A stretch of 64,000 bases of DNA, taken from NCBI RefSeq assembly GCF_026012395.1, contig NZ_BRZA01000002.1, positions 310,001-374,000 on the forward strand, read 5' to 3'. This DNA is from Lysinibacillus piscis (GTDB taxonomy: Bacteria > Bacillota > Bacilli > Bacillales_A > Planococcaceae). Position 1 is the stretch's first letter; each line of letters starts with the position of its first letter. The position numbers and the translations under genes were made by a program. Under the pieces are notes generated by a model. That model saw only the letters and a program-made list of their open reading frames with translations, did no database searches and was not told where the DNA came from. Shown piece by piece: positions 27,396-37,994 of the stretch.

Positions 27396-28241
27396 TTGAA
27401 AGCGAATGTATGGAAATATCGCTACCATGCTACTAATTACTTTGTGAAACGCACAAAGCAAATAGAAATGGCGAAGAAAGTAAGGTTAATTCATCGTCAG
27501 CTTGAACGTGTAAAACCAGCTTTGATTTTGCCATTAGTGCCAAACGATGATGAACAAATGATTGTTCAGCTTTGGCAAGAGGGCAGTCGCAGTGCGAATT
27601 TTACACAGCAAAAGGACCGACAAGAATCATTGCGATTGTTAATGGCACTACATGATACAAATACCCTCGTAAAATGGCAACAAATACCTGGCTTATACAC
27701 GTATTCACAATTACTTAAATGGCAAATGCGTTATATGCGTTTTCAGAGTAGAAAAAAAGATTTTCAAGCTTTATTAACAGTACAGGAAATAGAGCAATTG
27801 CTTCATTATAGTGATAAAGCCTTACAATCAATTGCATTAGAGCGTGCACCGAAAAAAGAAATTACATTATTACATGGTGATGTGGTGCACCATAATTTTT
27901 TATGGTGTGCAGATGGTCGATTGCGATTAATTGATTTTGATTTGGCCCATCTAGGTGAAGCAGACGATGAATATATTTTATGGTTGCATCGTGTATTACC
28001 AGCAATAGATTATGACATTGACAAACTTTTTCAGGAGCTACCAGAGCTGAAACGATTAGACAAGAGTAAGCTTCATCGTTTAAAATATCCAAATGAACTG
28101 TTGCGGGAATGGTTATTTGCTGTAGATTTACCGTTGGAGCAGCAGCTCGTCTTTTTAGATTATTTAGTGCCATTTACAAAACGAGCGCTCACACATTGGC
28201 CGAAACTATGGTACGATATTGATAGGCTGATAGAAAAATGA
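27396..28241 (+). CDS. CotS/YutH-like kinase-fold protein (phosphotransferase family)
   Basis: About 281 aa with a choline/aminoglycoside-phosphotransferase fold: the catalytic loop LLHGDVVHHNFLW (H-G-D..N) and the metal-binding LIDFDLAHLGEADDEY. Related proteins in Bacillales are spore coat constituents (CotS, YutH, CotI types), fitting its place after safA. The start is unclear: TTG 27396 has no good ribosome binding site, while the frame stays open upstream to 27357 and reads plausibly as protein (..LIDGKKAYVVEEL..) without any usual start codon. The gene ends at a terminator at 28235-28265. Confidence 0.8.
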   Translation: MKANVWKYRYHATNYFVKRTKQIEMAKKVRLIHRQLERVKPALILPLVPNDDEQMIVQLWQEGSRSANFTQQKDRQESLRLLMALHDTNTLVKWQQIPGLYTYSQLLKWQMRYMRFQSRKKDFQALLTVQEIEQLLHYSDKALQSIALERAPKKEITLLHGDVVHHNFLWCADGRLRLIDFDLAHLGEADDEYILWLHRVLPAIDYDIDKLFQELPELKRLDKSKLHRLKYPNELLREWLFAVDLPLEQQLVFLDYLVPFTKRALTHWPKLWYDIDRLIEK

Positions 28242-28265
28242 CCGTCATTGGGCGGTCATTTTGTC
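28235..28265 (+). terminator. Rho-independent terminator
   Basis: Arms AAAATGACCG / CGGTCATTTT, overlapping the stop of the kinase-like gene. Confidence 0.85.
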
Positions 28266-28331
28266 TGTCAATAGTCGAGCATTCGTTCGCTTTATGTTAT
28301 AATGAAAGATATGAATGTGAGGGATTATGGA

Positions 28332-28952
28332 ATGTATGATTATATAAAAGGACAAGTTATACGTGTAACACCAGAATATATTGTACTTGAACAGCAAGGG
28401 ATTGGTTGGCAATTGAATACACCAAATCCATTTGCTTTTCGAGCATCTGCGTCTGAACAGCAGATTTATGTTCATTTGCATGTACGTGAAGATGCACAAT
28501 TACTATACGGTTTTCCTAATCTTGATCAACGAGAGTTGTTCCGCAAGCTGATTTTAGTATCGGGTATTGGTCCAAAGGGTGCATTAGCTATTTTAGCGAC
28601 AGGCAATCCACAGCAAGTGATTCATGCCATTGAGCGAGAGGACGAAGCGTTTTTAATTAAATTCCCAGGTGTAGGGAAGAAAACAGCACGCCAAATGATT
28701 TTAGATTTAAAGGGCAAACTTGGTGCATTATTAGAGGCTACCGAATTACCAAGCATGGAAGATGAACTTCCGCTATTTGGTATTCATCCGCATAGGCATG
28801 AATTAGAAGAAGCGATTCTTGCACTGATGGCACTTGGTTATTCAGAAAAAGAATTAGACAAAATTCGTCCGCAGTTAGAGGAGAATGATAAACTGGAAAC
28901 GACAGATGCTTTTATGAAGCAAGCATTACAGCTGTTATTGAAATTAACATAG
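28332..28952 (+). CDS. ruvA: Holliday junction helicase subunit RuvA
   Basis: Tetrameric junction-binding protein that loads RuvB. About 206 aa: an OB-fold N-terminal domain ([26 protein letters not shown]), two helix-hairpin-helix motifs ([14 protein letters not shown] and [17 protein letters not shown]) and a C-terminal RuvB-binding domain. GAGGGA at 28319-28324 supports ATG 28332 over the ATG at 28302. A TATAAT-like -10 lies at about 28294. Pair with ruvB. Confidence 0.97.
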   Translation: MYDYIKGQVIRVTPEYIVLEQQGIGWQLNTPNPFAFRASASEQQIYVHLHVREDAQLLYGFPNLDQRELFRKLILVSGIGPKGALAILATGNPQQVIHAIEREDEAFLIKFPGVGKKTARQMILDLKGKLGALLEATELPSMEDELPLFGIHPHRHELEEAILALMALGYSEKELDKIRPQLEENDKLETTDAFMKQALQLLLKLT

Positions 28953-28977
28953 TGATGAGAGGAAGGAGGACAGAGGA

Positions 28978-29982
28978 ATGGCTGAGCGTATCATGGCAGG
29001 CGAGGTAAGTAGCAATGAGGAGCAGTTTGAATTATCGTTACGCCCACAAAGATTAACACAATATATTGGGCAACAACAGGTAAAAGAGAATTTACAAATT
29101 TTCATTGAAGCGGCAAAGCTTCGTCAGGAAAGCTTGGACCATGTGTTACTGTATGGACCTCCTGGACTTGGCAAAACGACATTAGCTGCTGTGATTGCCA
29201 ATGAAATGGATGTCAACGTGCGCATGACGAGTGGTCCTGCTATTGAACGCCCTGGTGATTTAGCTGCTATTTTAAGTTCATTAGAGCCAGGAGATGTTTT
29301 ATTTATTGATGAAATCCATCGCCTGCCTCGTGCAATAGAAGAAGTTCTTTATCCCGCAATGGAGGATTTTTGTTTAGATATTGTGGTTGGCAAAGGACCT
29401 GAAGCTCGCTCGATTCGCCTCGATTTACCACCATTTACGCTTGTTGGTGCAACGACCAGAGCTGGTGCTTTATCTGCACCATTACGTGATCGCTTCGGTG
29501 TGTTATTACGTTTAGAGTATTATGATACAGCATCACTTGCTGACATTGTCACACGAAGTGCGCAATTATTCGAGGTTATTATAGAAGAAATCGCTGCACA
29601 GGAGATGGCTAAACGTTCACGAGGGACACCCCGCATTGCCAATCGCTTATTGAAGCGAGTAAGAGATTATGCACAAGTGCTTGGAAATGGTATGATAACA
29701 GAGGAATTGGCAAAGCAGGCGCTTGAATTATTGCAGGTAGACCCAAGAGGACTGGATCATATTGACCATAAATTGGTGACCAATATGATTGAACGTTTTC
29801 GAGGTGGTCCTGTAGGTTTAGATACATTGGCTGCTTCCATTGGGGAAGAGCGTGTGACGATAGAGGATGTCTATGAGCCGTATTTAATGCAGATTGGCTT
29901 TATTCAGCGGACGCCTCGTGGTCGCATCGTAACGCCAGCAGCTTACGAACATTTCGGCTATGATTATGCCCAACAAACATAG
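28978..29982 (+). CDS. ruvB: Holliday junction branch migration ATPase RuvB
   Basis: An AAA+ motor of 334 aa with Walker A (GPPGLGKTT), Walker B (LFIDEIHRL), sensor 1 (VGATTRAG), arginine finger region ([14 protein letters not shown]) and the C-terminal winged helix with RTPRGR. GAAGGAGG precedes the ATG. In B. subtilis bofC stands near this locus; here ruvB is followed directly by queA. Confidence 0.98.
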   Translation: MAERIMAGEVSSNEEQFELSLRPQRLTQYIGQQQVKENLQIFIEAAKLRQESLDHVLLYGPPGLGKTTLAAVIANEMDVNVRMTSGPAIERPGDLAAILSSLEPGDVLFIDEIHRLPRAIEEVLYPAMEDFCLDIVVGKGPEARSIRLDLPPFTLVGATTRAGALSAPLRDRFGVLLRLEYYDTASLADIVTRSAQLFEVIIEEIAAQEMAKRSRGTPRIANRLLKRVRDYAQVLGNGMITEELAKQALELLQVDPRGLDHIDHKLVTNMIERFRGGPVGLDTLAASIGEERVTIEDVYEPYLMQIGFIQRTPRGRIVTPAAYEHFGYDYAQQT

Positions 29983-30000
29983 AGAAGAAGGAAGTTTTTT

Positions 30001-31041
30001 ATGCGTGTAGAAGATTTTGATTTTGATTTACCAGAAGAACTAATTGCTCAAGTACCGTTAGCAGATCGGACAGCAAGTCGCTTGTTGGTTGTCACACCCG
30101 ATTCCACTAAAGTCGAGCACCATCATTTTGCTCATATTTTAGAGGAGTTACAGGCAGGGGATTGTCTTGTGCTAAACGATACAAAGGTATTACCAGCACG
30201 TTTAATGGGTGTAAAGGAAGAGACAGGTGCCCATATTGAGGTGCTATTGTTAAAGCAGCAGGCTGGAACAGATGAATGGGAAACGCTTGTGAAACCAGCA
30301 AAACGTGTGAAAGTTGGCACAGTGGTGACATTTGGTGACGGTTTATTGACAGCTACTTGTACAGGGGAGTTAGAGCATGGTGGACGGCTGTTTACATTCC
30401 ATTACGATGGGATTTTTTATGAAATTTTAGAGCAGCTTGGTGATATGCCATTGCCACCATATATTCGTGAAAAATTAGAGGATAAGGATCGCTACCAAAC
30501 AGTTTATGCGAAAGAACGTGGCTCAGCAGCAGCACCAACAGCAGGCTTACATTTTACAGAAGAGTTGTTACAGCAAGTAAAGGCAAAAGGTGTGGAAGTT
30601 GCTTTTATTACGTTACATGTAGGGCTTGGTACTTTCCGACCTGTCAGTGTAGAGACAATCGAAAATCATGAAATGCACGCTGAATTTTATAGTGTGTCAG
30701 AGGAAACCGCAGCAACGATTAATCGTGTGAAGCAAAGTGGTGGGAAAATCATTGCTGTTGGCACAACCTCTACACGTACATTAGAAACGATTGCCTCTAA
30801 ATATGATGGAGAAGTGCGAGCAGAGCAAGGCTGGACATCTATTTTTATTTATCCAGGCTATACGTTTTCTGCTGTAGATGGCTTGATTACTAATTTTCAT
30901 TTACCAAAGTCTACCCTTGTGATGCTTGTGAGCACACTCGCTTCAAGAGAGACGATTTTAAGTGCCTATCATCAAGCAATTGAAGAAAAATATCGCTTCT
31001 TTAGCTTTGGTGATGCAATGTTTATTCGCCCGAAACGATAG
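30001..31041 (+). CDS. queA: S-adenosylmethionine:tRNA ribosyltransferase-isomerase QueA
   Basis: Makes epoxyqueuosine in tRNA from preQ1-tRNA and SAM. The 346-aa protein has the family N-terminus [40 protein letters not shown], the conserved [19 protein letters not shown], and [16 protein letters not shown] lies before the ATG, 18 bases after ruvB. It precedes tgt, the previous step of the pathway. Confidence 0.98.
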   Translation: MRVEDFDFDLPEELIAQVPLADRTASRLLVVTPDSTKVEHHHFAHILEELQAGDCLVLNDTKVLPARLMGVKEETGAHIEVLLLKQQAGTDEWETLVKPAKRVKVGTVVTFGDGLLTATCTGELEHGGRLFTFHYDGIFYEILEQLGDMPLPPYIREKLEDKDRYQTVYAKERGSAAAPTAGLHFTEELLQQVKAKGVEVAFITLHVGLGTFRPVSVETIENHEMHAEFYSVSEETAATINRVKQSGGKIIAVGTTSTRTLETIASKYDGEVRAEQGWTSIFIYPGYTFSAVDGLITNFHLPKSTLVMLVSTLASRETILSAYHQAIEEKYRFFSFGDAMFIRPKR

Positions 31042-31052
31042 ACTGTAAGAAA

Positions 31053-31090
31053 AAAGTTACTCATCGCTCACAAGTGGGTAACTTTCTTTT
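31053..31090 (+). terminator. Terminator between queA and tgt
   Basis: Arms AAAGTTAC / GTAACTTT followed by CTTTTTG; tgt then has its own -10-like TACAAT near 31141-31146. Confidence 0.75.
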
Positions 31091-31186
31091 TGTGCCATTT
31101 TTGAAAGTATCATATTAATCGAGTTTTTTTAATTTTATGATACAATATTACGTGACCATTCGGAGTACTGTTTTTACTTCAGATAA

Positions 31187-32350
<1,164 letters not shown>

Positions 32351-32497
32351 TGGAAATATGGCTATTTTGAGAAAAATAGTACGTTTACTAGAAAAATAAC
32401 TAATAAACTAGAAAAATTTGAGGCTTGACCGTCGCTTTTTATAGGGGGAATAGTCTATACTAAAAAAAGTGATGTTTAGAAAGGGGGCAAAAAATTT

Positions 32498-32767
32498 ATG
32501 AGTCAACAACTATTAAGTCTAGCACCAATTTTATTAATGTTTGTGGCAATGTGGTTTATTTTAATCCGTCCTGCTAAAAAGAGACAGCAACAAACACAAA
32601 ATATGCAAAGCAGTTTACAACGTGGCGATAAAGTCGTGACAATCGGTGGTTTACACGGTGTCATTGATTCGATTGAAGATGGCACAGTGACGTTGAAAAT
32701 TGGCGAAAATGTGCGTATGAAATTTGAACGTCAAGCTATCGGACGTGTTGCAAATGATGAGAAATAG
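32498..32767 (+). CDS. yajC: Sec translocase accessory subunit YajC
   Basis: An 89-aa protein with one membrane helix (residues ~5-23, LAPILLMFVAMWFILIRP) followed by the family core PAKKRQQQTQNMQSSLQRGDKVVTIGGLHGVIDSIEDGTVTLKI. In the family YajC associates with SecDF. AGAAAGGGGG precedes the ATG. The conserved tgt-yajC order is kept and secDF lies 3 kb downstream. Confidence 0.96.
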   Translation: MSQQLLSLAPILLMFVAMWFILIRPAKKRQQQTQNMQSSLQRGDKVVTIGGLHGVIDSIEDGTVTLKIGENVRMKFERQAIGRVANDEK

Positions 32768-32779
32768 TAAGTAAGTGAG

Positions 32780-32826
32780 AAAAGCTTTGTTAAGATGATT
32801 GTTTTCATTTTGACAAAGCTTTTTTG
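32780..32826 (+). terminator. Rho-independent terminator after yajC
   Basis: Arms AAAAGCTTTGT / ACAAAGCTTTT with T run. Confidence 0.85.
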
Positions 32827-32874
32827 TATAAAAAGAGAGCTGTACGGTCACCTTGATAGTATGGGGGTGTCTGT

Positions 32875-33510
32875 ATGGAAGAATATTGGCTCATTATTTT
32901 TCGCACGGTGTTTCTTTATATCTTTTTAGTCATCGTATTCCGTTTAATGGGTAAGCGTGAAGTAGGCGAATTATCAGTGATTGATTTAGTTGTTTTTGTC
33001 TTAATGGCAGAGGTAGCAGCATTTGCGCTGGATGATGAAAAAAATTCATTATTTAAAGCTATCTTACCAATACTTATTTTATTGCTAATTCAAATTGTGA
33101 GTGCCTACTTATCGCTTAAATTTAAAAAGGTACGTGATTTAGTCGATGGTGAACCTTCATTACTTGTGCGAGATGGTGTGATTTTAGAGAAAGAAATGCG
33201 CAAGCAACGTTATAATTTGGATGATTTATGCCAGCAACTGCGTGAAAACGGCATTTCCTCTGTTACCGAGATTGCTTATGCGTATTTAGAGCCTTCAGGA
33301 AATCTTTCGGTCTATAAAAAAGATGAAAAGTCATTCGTCTACCCACTTATTATTGATGGAGATATTCAAGAAAGACACCTGCGAATCGTGCATAAGGATG
33401 TAGAGTGGCTACAGGCAGAATTAGCGAAAAACCATATTGACGATAGTCGTACTGTATTTTTTTGTATTTGGGAGGACAACCGACTTCATATTCAATTGAA
33501 AGAAAGTTAA
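32875..33510 (+). CDS. yrbG: YrbG/YetF-type membrane protein (DUF421, UPF0702)
   Basis: A 211-aa protein with three N-terminal membrane helices (residues ~8-25, 35-52, 60-80) containing the family marker FRLMGKREVGELSVIDLVVFVLMAE, and a cytoplasmic domain with VRDLVDGEPSLLVRDG. Some relatives are spore membrane proteins involved in germinant signalling, but the role of this one is unknown. GGGGGTG before the ATG. Its stop overlaps that of the convergent spoVB by four bases and no terminator is seen between them. Confidence 0.9.
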   Translation: MEEYWLIIFRTVFLYIFLVIVFRLMGKREVGELSVIDLVVFVLMAEVAAFALDDEKNSLFKAILPILILLLIQIVSAYLSLKFKKVRDLVDGEPSLLVRDGVILEKEMRKQRYNLDDLCQQLRENGISSVTEIAYAYLEPSGNLSVYKKDEKSFVYPLIIDGDIQERHLRIVHKDVEWLQAELAKNHIDDSRTVFFCIWEDNRLHIQLKES

Positions 33511-35024
33511 ACTTTTTTCACGAGCTTGCGCAAATAGCGAAAATCAGTTATTCGTAGTTGATTGGTCACTAATAAATAAGTGAACAGTAAAAATAAAGTG
33601 ACACAGCTACTTAACACGAAAGGCAGGGCCAAGAGCGGCAGCAAAAAGTATTGTGTAATACAAACGGCGATAAAACAACTGTACGGAACGATAAACATGC
33701 GAAACCCTGCACGCAAATTTTTACGCTGTCTCACGGTTGCAATGTGTAAAAAGGATGTCAACAGAACACCAAAACCGATGGCGACAACGGCTCCTTTTTC
33801 TTGTATACCAGGCTGTGAGGCGAGCACAAACATCACAAATAATTTGCCAAGACCGCCATAAATAGAATTCATCATGGCGGCACGGGCTTCACCGATTGCC
33901 TGTAAAATGGAGTGTAAGGGGCTTTGAATATAGTAAAAATAAAAAATAGGTGCTAATATCTTCACATAGCCACGATTTTCCTGTAAGTGGAATAACTTAA
34001 TGGCTAGTTCATCACCATGAATGAAAAAATAAGTAGCAGCGATACAACCGACTAAGGAAGATAGACGTAAGGACACAGCTACTCGTTCTTGTAAAAGGGG
34101 TGTATGCTGCCTAGCCACAGCATCGCTGACCGCTGGAATTAACACAATGGATAGTGCGGCAGAGACGAATGCTGGAAATAATAATAAAGGCACTAAAACA
34201 CCTGAGATGACACCATACAAAATAGTCGCAGCAGAGGCAGTTAATCCCGCCATTGTCAACGCTTTTAAAAAGATAATCGGCTCTAAAAACCATGTGAAGG
34301 AGCCAAATAATTTACTGCCAGCAGAAGGCAGGGCAATGCGCAACATCGGTGAGGCTGGATAAGCAGTTACCGACGATTTTTTAGGAAGTATCATTTTTTT
34401 AGAAACCATGTAATGGAAGGCTAAATAAAGAAATGCCACAATCTCTGCTAGCAATGTAATCCCCATGGAAGCTGCTGCTGTGACAGCTGCATTTTGATAT
34501 GTAGCGACAATGGGAAGCATGAGCGTAATAAAGCCAATGCGCACCGCTTGTTCAAGCATTTGTGCCCAAGCAGTTGGTGTAATTTTAGCAACGCCTTGTA
34601 AGTAAGCACGCAAGAGTCCAGAGCCGACAGAAACAGGTACGGCAAAGAGGGCAATCCAGAGTGTGTAGGTAGTATGTTCGTTATGTAAAAGTGTAGTAGA
34701 AATATAGGGAATTGTGAGTGCCACAAGTGGCATGAACACAAGCATGCCAAGGAATGACCAAAAAATAGCTGTGCGCATCACACCTAAAATGCTATCACGT
34801 TTATTTTTGGCTAGTAATTCCGCTACAATTTTAGCAACAGCGATTGGTAGTCCAAGCTGAATAAGTGAGATAAAGAAAATAAATGCTGGATAAACAGTCA
34901 TATAAATGCCGACAGCCTCTTCACCAGCAATACGCATAAATTGCATTCTATAGAAAAAGCCAAAAAGTTTCGATAAGAAAATAACAAACATTAAAAATAG
35001 CGTACCACGTACAAAAGAACTCAT
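33507..35024 (-). CDS. spoVB: Stage V sporulation protein B (lipid II flippase-like, MOP family)
   Basis: A 505-aa polytopic protein with about 14 hydrophobic helices and the N-terminal family segment RGTLFLMFVIFLSKLFGFFYRMQFMRIAGEEAVGIYMTVYPAFIFFISLIQLGLPIAVAK. SpoVB belongs to the MurJ/Wzx-like MOP exporters and is needed for spore cortex synthesis in B. subtilis. GAAGGGA on the minus strand before the ATG fixes the start. The place between yrbG and comN/secDF corresponds to B. subtilis. Confidence 0.93.
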   Translation of the reverse strand: MSSFVRGTLFLMFVIFLSKLFGFFYRMQFMRIAGEEAVGIYMTVYPAFIFFISLIQLGLPIAVAKIVAELLAKNKRDSILGVMRTAIFWSFLGMLVFMPLVALTIPYISTTLLHNEHTTYTLWIALFAVPVSVGSGLLRAYLQGVAKITPTAWAQMLEQAVRIGFITLMLPIVATYQNAAVTAAASMGITLLAEIVAFLYLAFHYMVSKKMILPKKSSVTAYPASPMLRIALPSAGSKLFGSFTWFLEPIIFLKALTMAGLTASAATILYGVISGVLVPLLLFPAFVSAALSIVLIPAVSDAVARQHTPLLQERVAVSLRLSSLVGCIAATYFFIHGDELAIKLFHLQENRGYVKILAPIFYFYYIQSPLHSILQAIGEARAAMMNSIYGGLGKLFVMFVLASQPGIQEKGAVVAIGFGVLLTSFLHIATVRQRKNLRAGFRMFIVPYSCFIAVCITQYFLLPLLALPFVLSSCVTLFLLFTYLLVTNQLRITDFRYLRKLVKKV

Positions 35025-35117
35025 GCCATCCGTCCCTTCTCAAGCCTCAAAAATTCATTTACACTATTTGTATGCAAACTTGTCTTACGATACAACTTTG
35101 ATTGGAGATGATTCATA

Positions 35118-35426
35118 ATGGAGATGCTGTATGCACAACTATTTGAAAAAGTTCGTCCTGCAATTGATAGTAAAATCGAAGAATTTAAACAATTCCGCTA
35201 TGATACAATTACAGGGGAAGAGCTTTGGCGTTTTTGTGTTCAAAAAAAATGGCGTAAAAAAAATGTAGAACAATTACCGTTGCATGAAGTCATTGCTACA
35301 CTTTTTTCGGTATCACCATCCGATATTGTGTCGTTTTACCAAGTAGAGTTTTTACAAAGCAGTGAAGGATTTGCACAAATCAATATAGATGACTTACAGC
35401 AATTACTGCATCCGATGAAAATATAA
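35118..35426 (+). CDS. comN: ComN-type post-transcriptional regulator (YrzD family)
   Basis: A 102-aa acidic/basic helical protein with the family pattern FRYDTITGEELWRFCVQKKWRKK and a central LHEVIATLFSVSPSDIVSFYQVE. In B. subtilis ComN promotes comE mRNA accumulation and localises with DivIVA. It is divergent from spoVB and lies upstream of secDF, as there. TGGAGATG is a weak ribosome binding site. A terminator follows at 35468-35505. Confidence 0.85.
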   Translation: MEMLYAQLFEKVRPAIDSKIEEFKQFRYDTITGEELWRFCVQKKWRKKNVEQLPLHEVIATLFSVSPSDIVSFYQVEFLQSSEGFAQINIDDLQQLLHPMKI

Positions 35427-35467
35427 GAAATTTTGTCAAAGAATACACGCTATGTTGAATTGACAGC

Positions 35468-35505
35468 AAGCGCAACGTGTTTCATAATGAGTATGTTGCG
35501 CTTTT
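35468..35505 (+). terminator. Rho-independent terminator after comN
   Basis: Arms AAGCGCAAC / GTTGCGCTTTT around an 18-nt loop. Confidence 0.8.
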
Positions 35506-35678
35506 ATATATAAAGAAGTACATAAAATAAATTAGCGCCTATAGGAACGATAGATAGAAAGAAACAGAACCTTTTGAATCCCTACTATACATGATTTTAA
35601 AAGAAAAGGAGGATTACTATTTCAAAAGGAACTGTTTGTGTAAGCATTGTCTTGCACTAATTCGAGGAGGATTTATAG

Positions 35679-37946
35679 ATGAAATTAAAAAGTCGTATCG
35701 TTGCGTTTGTGTTGATAATTGCGTTGCTTGCAGCGGGTATGAGCACGACGGTCAATGGCGTCTTAAAGGACATTAAGCTTGGTCTTGATTTACAAGGTGG
35801 CTTTGAGGTTCTTTATGAGGTAAGTCAATTAAAAGATGGTCAAAAAATTTCACCAGAAGTTGTTTCGGCAACGGCAACAGCACTCGATAAACGTATCAAT
35901 GAAATTGGTGTTAGTGAGCCAAGCATTGAAATCGAAGGCGACAATCGCATTCGTGTGCAATTAGCAGGTGTTGAAGACCAAGAATCTGCACGTAAATTAT
36001 TGTCTACATCAGCTCATTTAACATTCCGTGATGTTGATGATAATTTATTGTTAGATGGTGATGATTTAAAACCAGGTGGTGCAAGTGATTCCTTTGACCA
36101 ACAAAATCGTCCAATTGTATCTTTAACATTAAAAGATGCGAAAAAATTTGCGGATATTACAAGTAAAATTGCAGCAAAGCCACAAGGGCAAAATTTACTT
36201 GTTGTTTGGTTAGACTTTGAAGAGGGTGTCGATTCTTTTAAAGCAGAATCACAAAAAGAGAAGCCACGTTATGCATCCGCAGCGACTGTTACACAAACGC
36301 TGAATACAACAGATGTTATGATTAGCGGTAACTTTACTGTAGATGAAACGAAAAATTTAGCAGGTATTTTAAATGCGGGTGCATTACCAGTAAAATTAAC
36401 TGAAATCTATTCAACTTCAGTTGGTGCACAATTTGGTGAGGACGCATTAAATGATACTGTTTTTGCTGGTATTGTAGGCGTCATCATTATTTTCGCCTTT
36501 ATGCTGTTCTACTACCGTTTACCAGGCTTTGTATCCATTATTACATTGTCTGTTTTCACATTCTTAGTATTAGTGGTGTTTGATTGGATTAATGCCGTAT
36601 TAACATTACCAGGGATTGCAGCCATTGTACTTGGTATTGGGATGGCGGTGGATGCCAACATTTTATCAGCAGAGCGTATTCGAGAGGAATTGCGTGTAGG
36701 CTATTCCGTGAAACAAGCTTTCCAAATTGGTTCAAAAGAATCGTTATCAGCGATTGTCGATGCCCAGTTAACAACATTATTGGCAGCAGGCGTATTATTC
36801 TACTACGGGACAAGCTCTGTTAAAGGCTTTGCTACAACATTAATTATTAGTATTTTACTAAGCTTCTTAACAGCTGTTTGGGGTTCTCGTGTATTGACAG
36901 GCTTACTTGCGAATAGTGGTTATTTCAATAACCCAGCATGGTTTGGTATTGCGAAATCAAAACAGCATAGCTTAGATGAAAATATTGGTACATTAGATTT
37001 GTCTACGAAATTTGATCGTTTTGATTTTGTACACAATCGTAAAAAATTCTATACATTATCACTTGCTATTTTAGTAGCTGGTTTAGTAGTACTTGGTATT
37101 TTCCGTTTGAATTTAGGTATCGATTTCTCAAGTGGTACACGTGTGCAAATCGAAGCAGATAAAACATTGACGCAGGAAGAAGTATCGAGCTATATTGATA
37201 GCATTGGCTTCCCAGCAGAAGATATTGTCTTGTCTGGTGAAAAGAAAAATATGGCGGTTATTCGCTATAAAGAGGATTTATCACAAGAAGACATTTTGAA
37301 ATTCCAAAAAGAGACAACAGCGAAATATGGTCATAATCCGACTGTAAGTACTGTGTCAGATACAGTTGGGAAAGAGCTTGTGAAAAATGCCATTTATGCG
37401 TTAGCAATTGCGGCAGTAGGCATTATTATTTATGTAGCAATTCGCTTTGAATGGCGCATGGGTATTGGCGCTATTGTGTCATTACTACATGACGTATTCT
37501 TAATCGTCGCAGTATTTAGCTTTATGCGCTTAGAGGTTGATATTACATTTATTGCGGCTGTGTTAACGATTGTTGGTTATTCGATTAATGATACTATCGT
37601 TACCTTTGACCGTATGCGTGAAAATTTAGATCGTTATGATACGATTAATGACCGTGAAGTACTTGCGGATATTGTGAATAAATCATTACGTCAAACGATG
37701 GGACGCTCTGTCAATACAGTGCTAACCGTAATTATTGTAACAATCACATTGTTAATTTTCGGTGCACCATCGATTCAAAACTTCTCGATTGCCTTATTAA
37801 TCGGGTTAATTACAGGTATGTATTCTTCCATCTGTATCGCAGCTCAAATTTGGTATTCATTAAAAATTCGTGAAATGAAAAAATCAAATGGTCAGCTACA
37901 GAAAAAAGAGAAAAAACAATGGGGTACAGACGAACCGACTGTATAA
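35679..37946 (+). CDS. secDF: Fused protein-export membrane protein SecDF
   Basis: A 755-aa RND-type protein using proton motive force to aid Sec export. SecD half: N-terminal helix, KLGLDLQGGFEVLYEV, periplasmic P1 domain, then five helices with GIGMAVDANILSAERIREEL. SecF half starts near residue 445 (FDFVHNRKKFYTLSLAI, LGIDFSSGTRVQIE) and ends with VGYSINDTIVTFDRMREN. The fusion is normal for Bacillales. GAGGAGG at 35663-35669 supports the ATG. A basic/Gln-rich cytoplasmic tail closes the protein. Confidence 0.97.
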   Translation: MKLKSRIVAFVLIIALLAAGMSTTVNGVLKDIKLGLDLQGGFEVLYEVSQLKDGQKISPEVVSATATALDKRINEIGVSEPSIEIEGDNRIRVQLAGVEDQESARKLLSTSAHLTFRDVDDNLLLDGDDLKPGGASDSFDQQNRPIVSLTLKDAKKFADITSKIAAKPQGQNLLVVWLDFEEGVDSFKAESQKEKPRYASAATVTQTLNTTDVMISGNFTVDETKNLAGILNAGALPVKLTEIYSTSVGAQFGEDALNDTVFAGIVGVIIIFAFMLFYYRLPGFVSIITLSVFTFLVLVVFDWINAVLTLPGIAAIVLGIGMAVDANILSAERIREELRVGYSVKQAFQIGSKESLSAIVDAQLTTLLAAGVLFYYGTSSVKGFATTLIISILLSFLTAVWGSRVLTGLLANSGYFNNPAWFGIAKSKQHSLDENIGTLDLSTKFDRFDFVHNRKKFYTLSLAILVAGLVVLGIFRLNLGIDFSSGTRVQIEADKTLTQEEVSSYIDSIGFPAEDIVLSGEKKNMAVIRYKEDLSQEDILKFQKETTAKYGHNPTVSTVSDTVGKELVKNAIYALAIAAVGIIIYVAIRFEWRMGIGAIVSLLHDVFLIVAVFSFMRLEVDITFIAAVLTIVGYSINDTIVTFDRMRENLDRYDTINDREVLADIVNKSLRQTMGRSVNTVLTVIIVTITLLIFGAPSIQNFSIALLIGLITGMYSSICIAAQIWYSLKIREMKKSNGQLQKKEKKQWGTDEPTV

Positions 37947-37952
37947 CAAAAC

Positions 37953-37991
37953 AAAAGCTTGCTTCCTTTTTGTGGGGAGCAAGCCTTTTTT
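37953..37991. terminator. Bidirectional terminator between secDF and the chemoreceptor gene
   Basis: Arms AAGCTTGCTTCC / GGGAGCAAGCCTT with T run on the plus strand and A-rich flank for the minus strand. Confidence 0.85.
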
Positions 37992-37994
37992 GTC

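Noticed and set aside
35591..35776. 61-codon frame across the secDF start
   Set aside because: It overlaps the secDF RBS and first 30 codons in another frame and has no similarity to known proteins.
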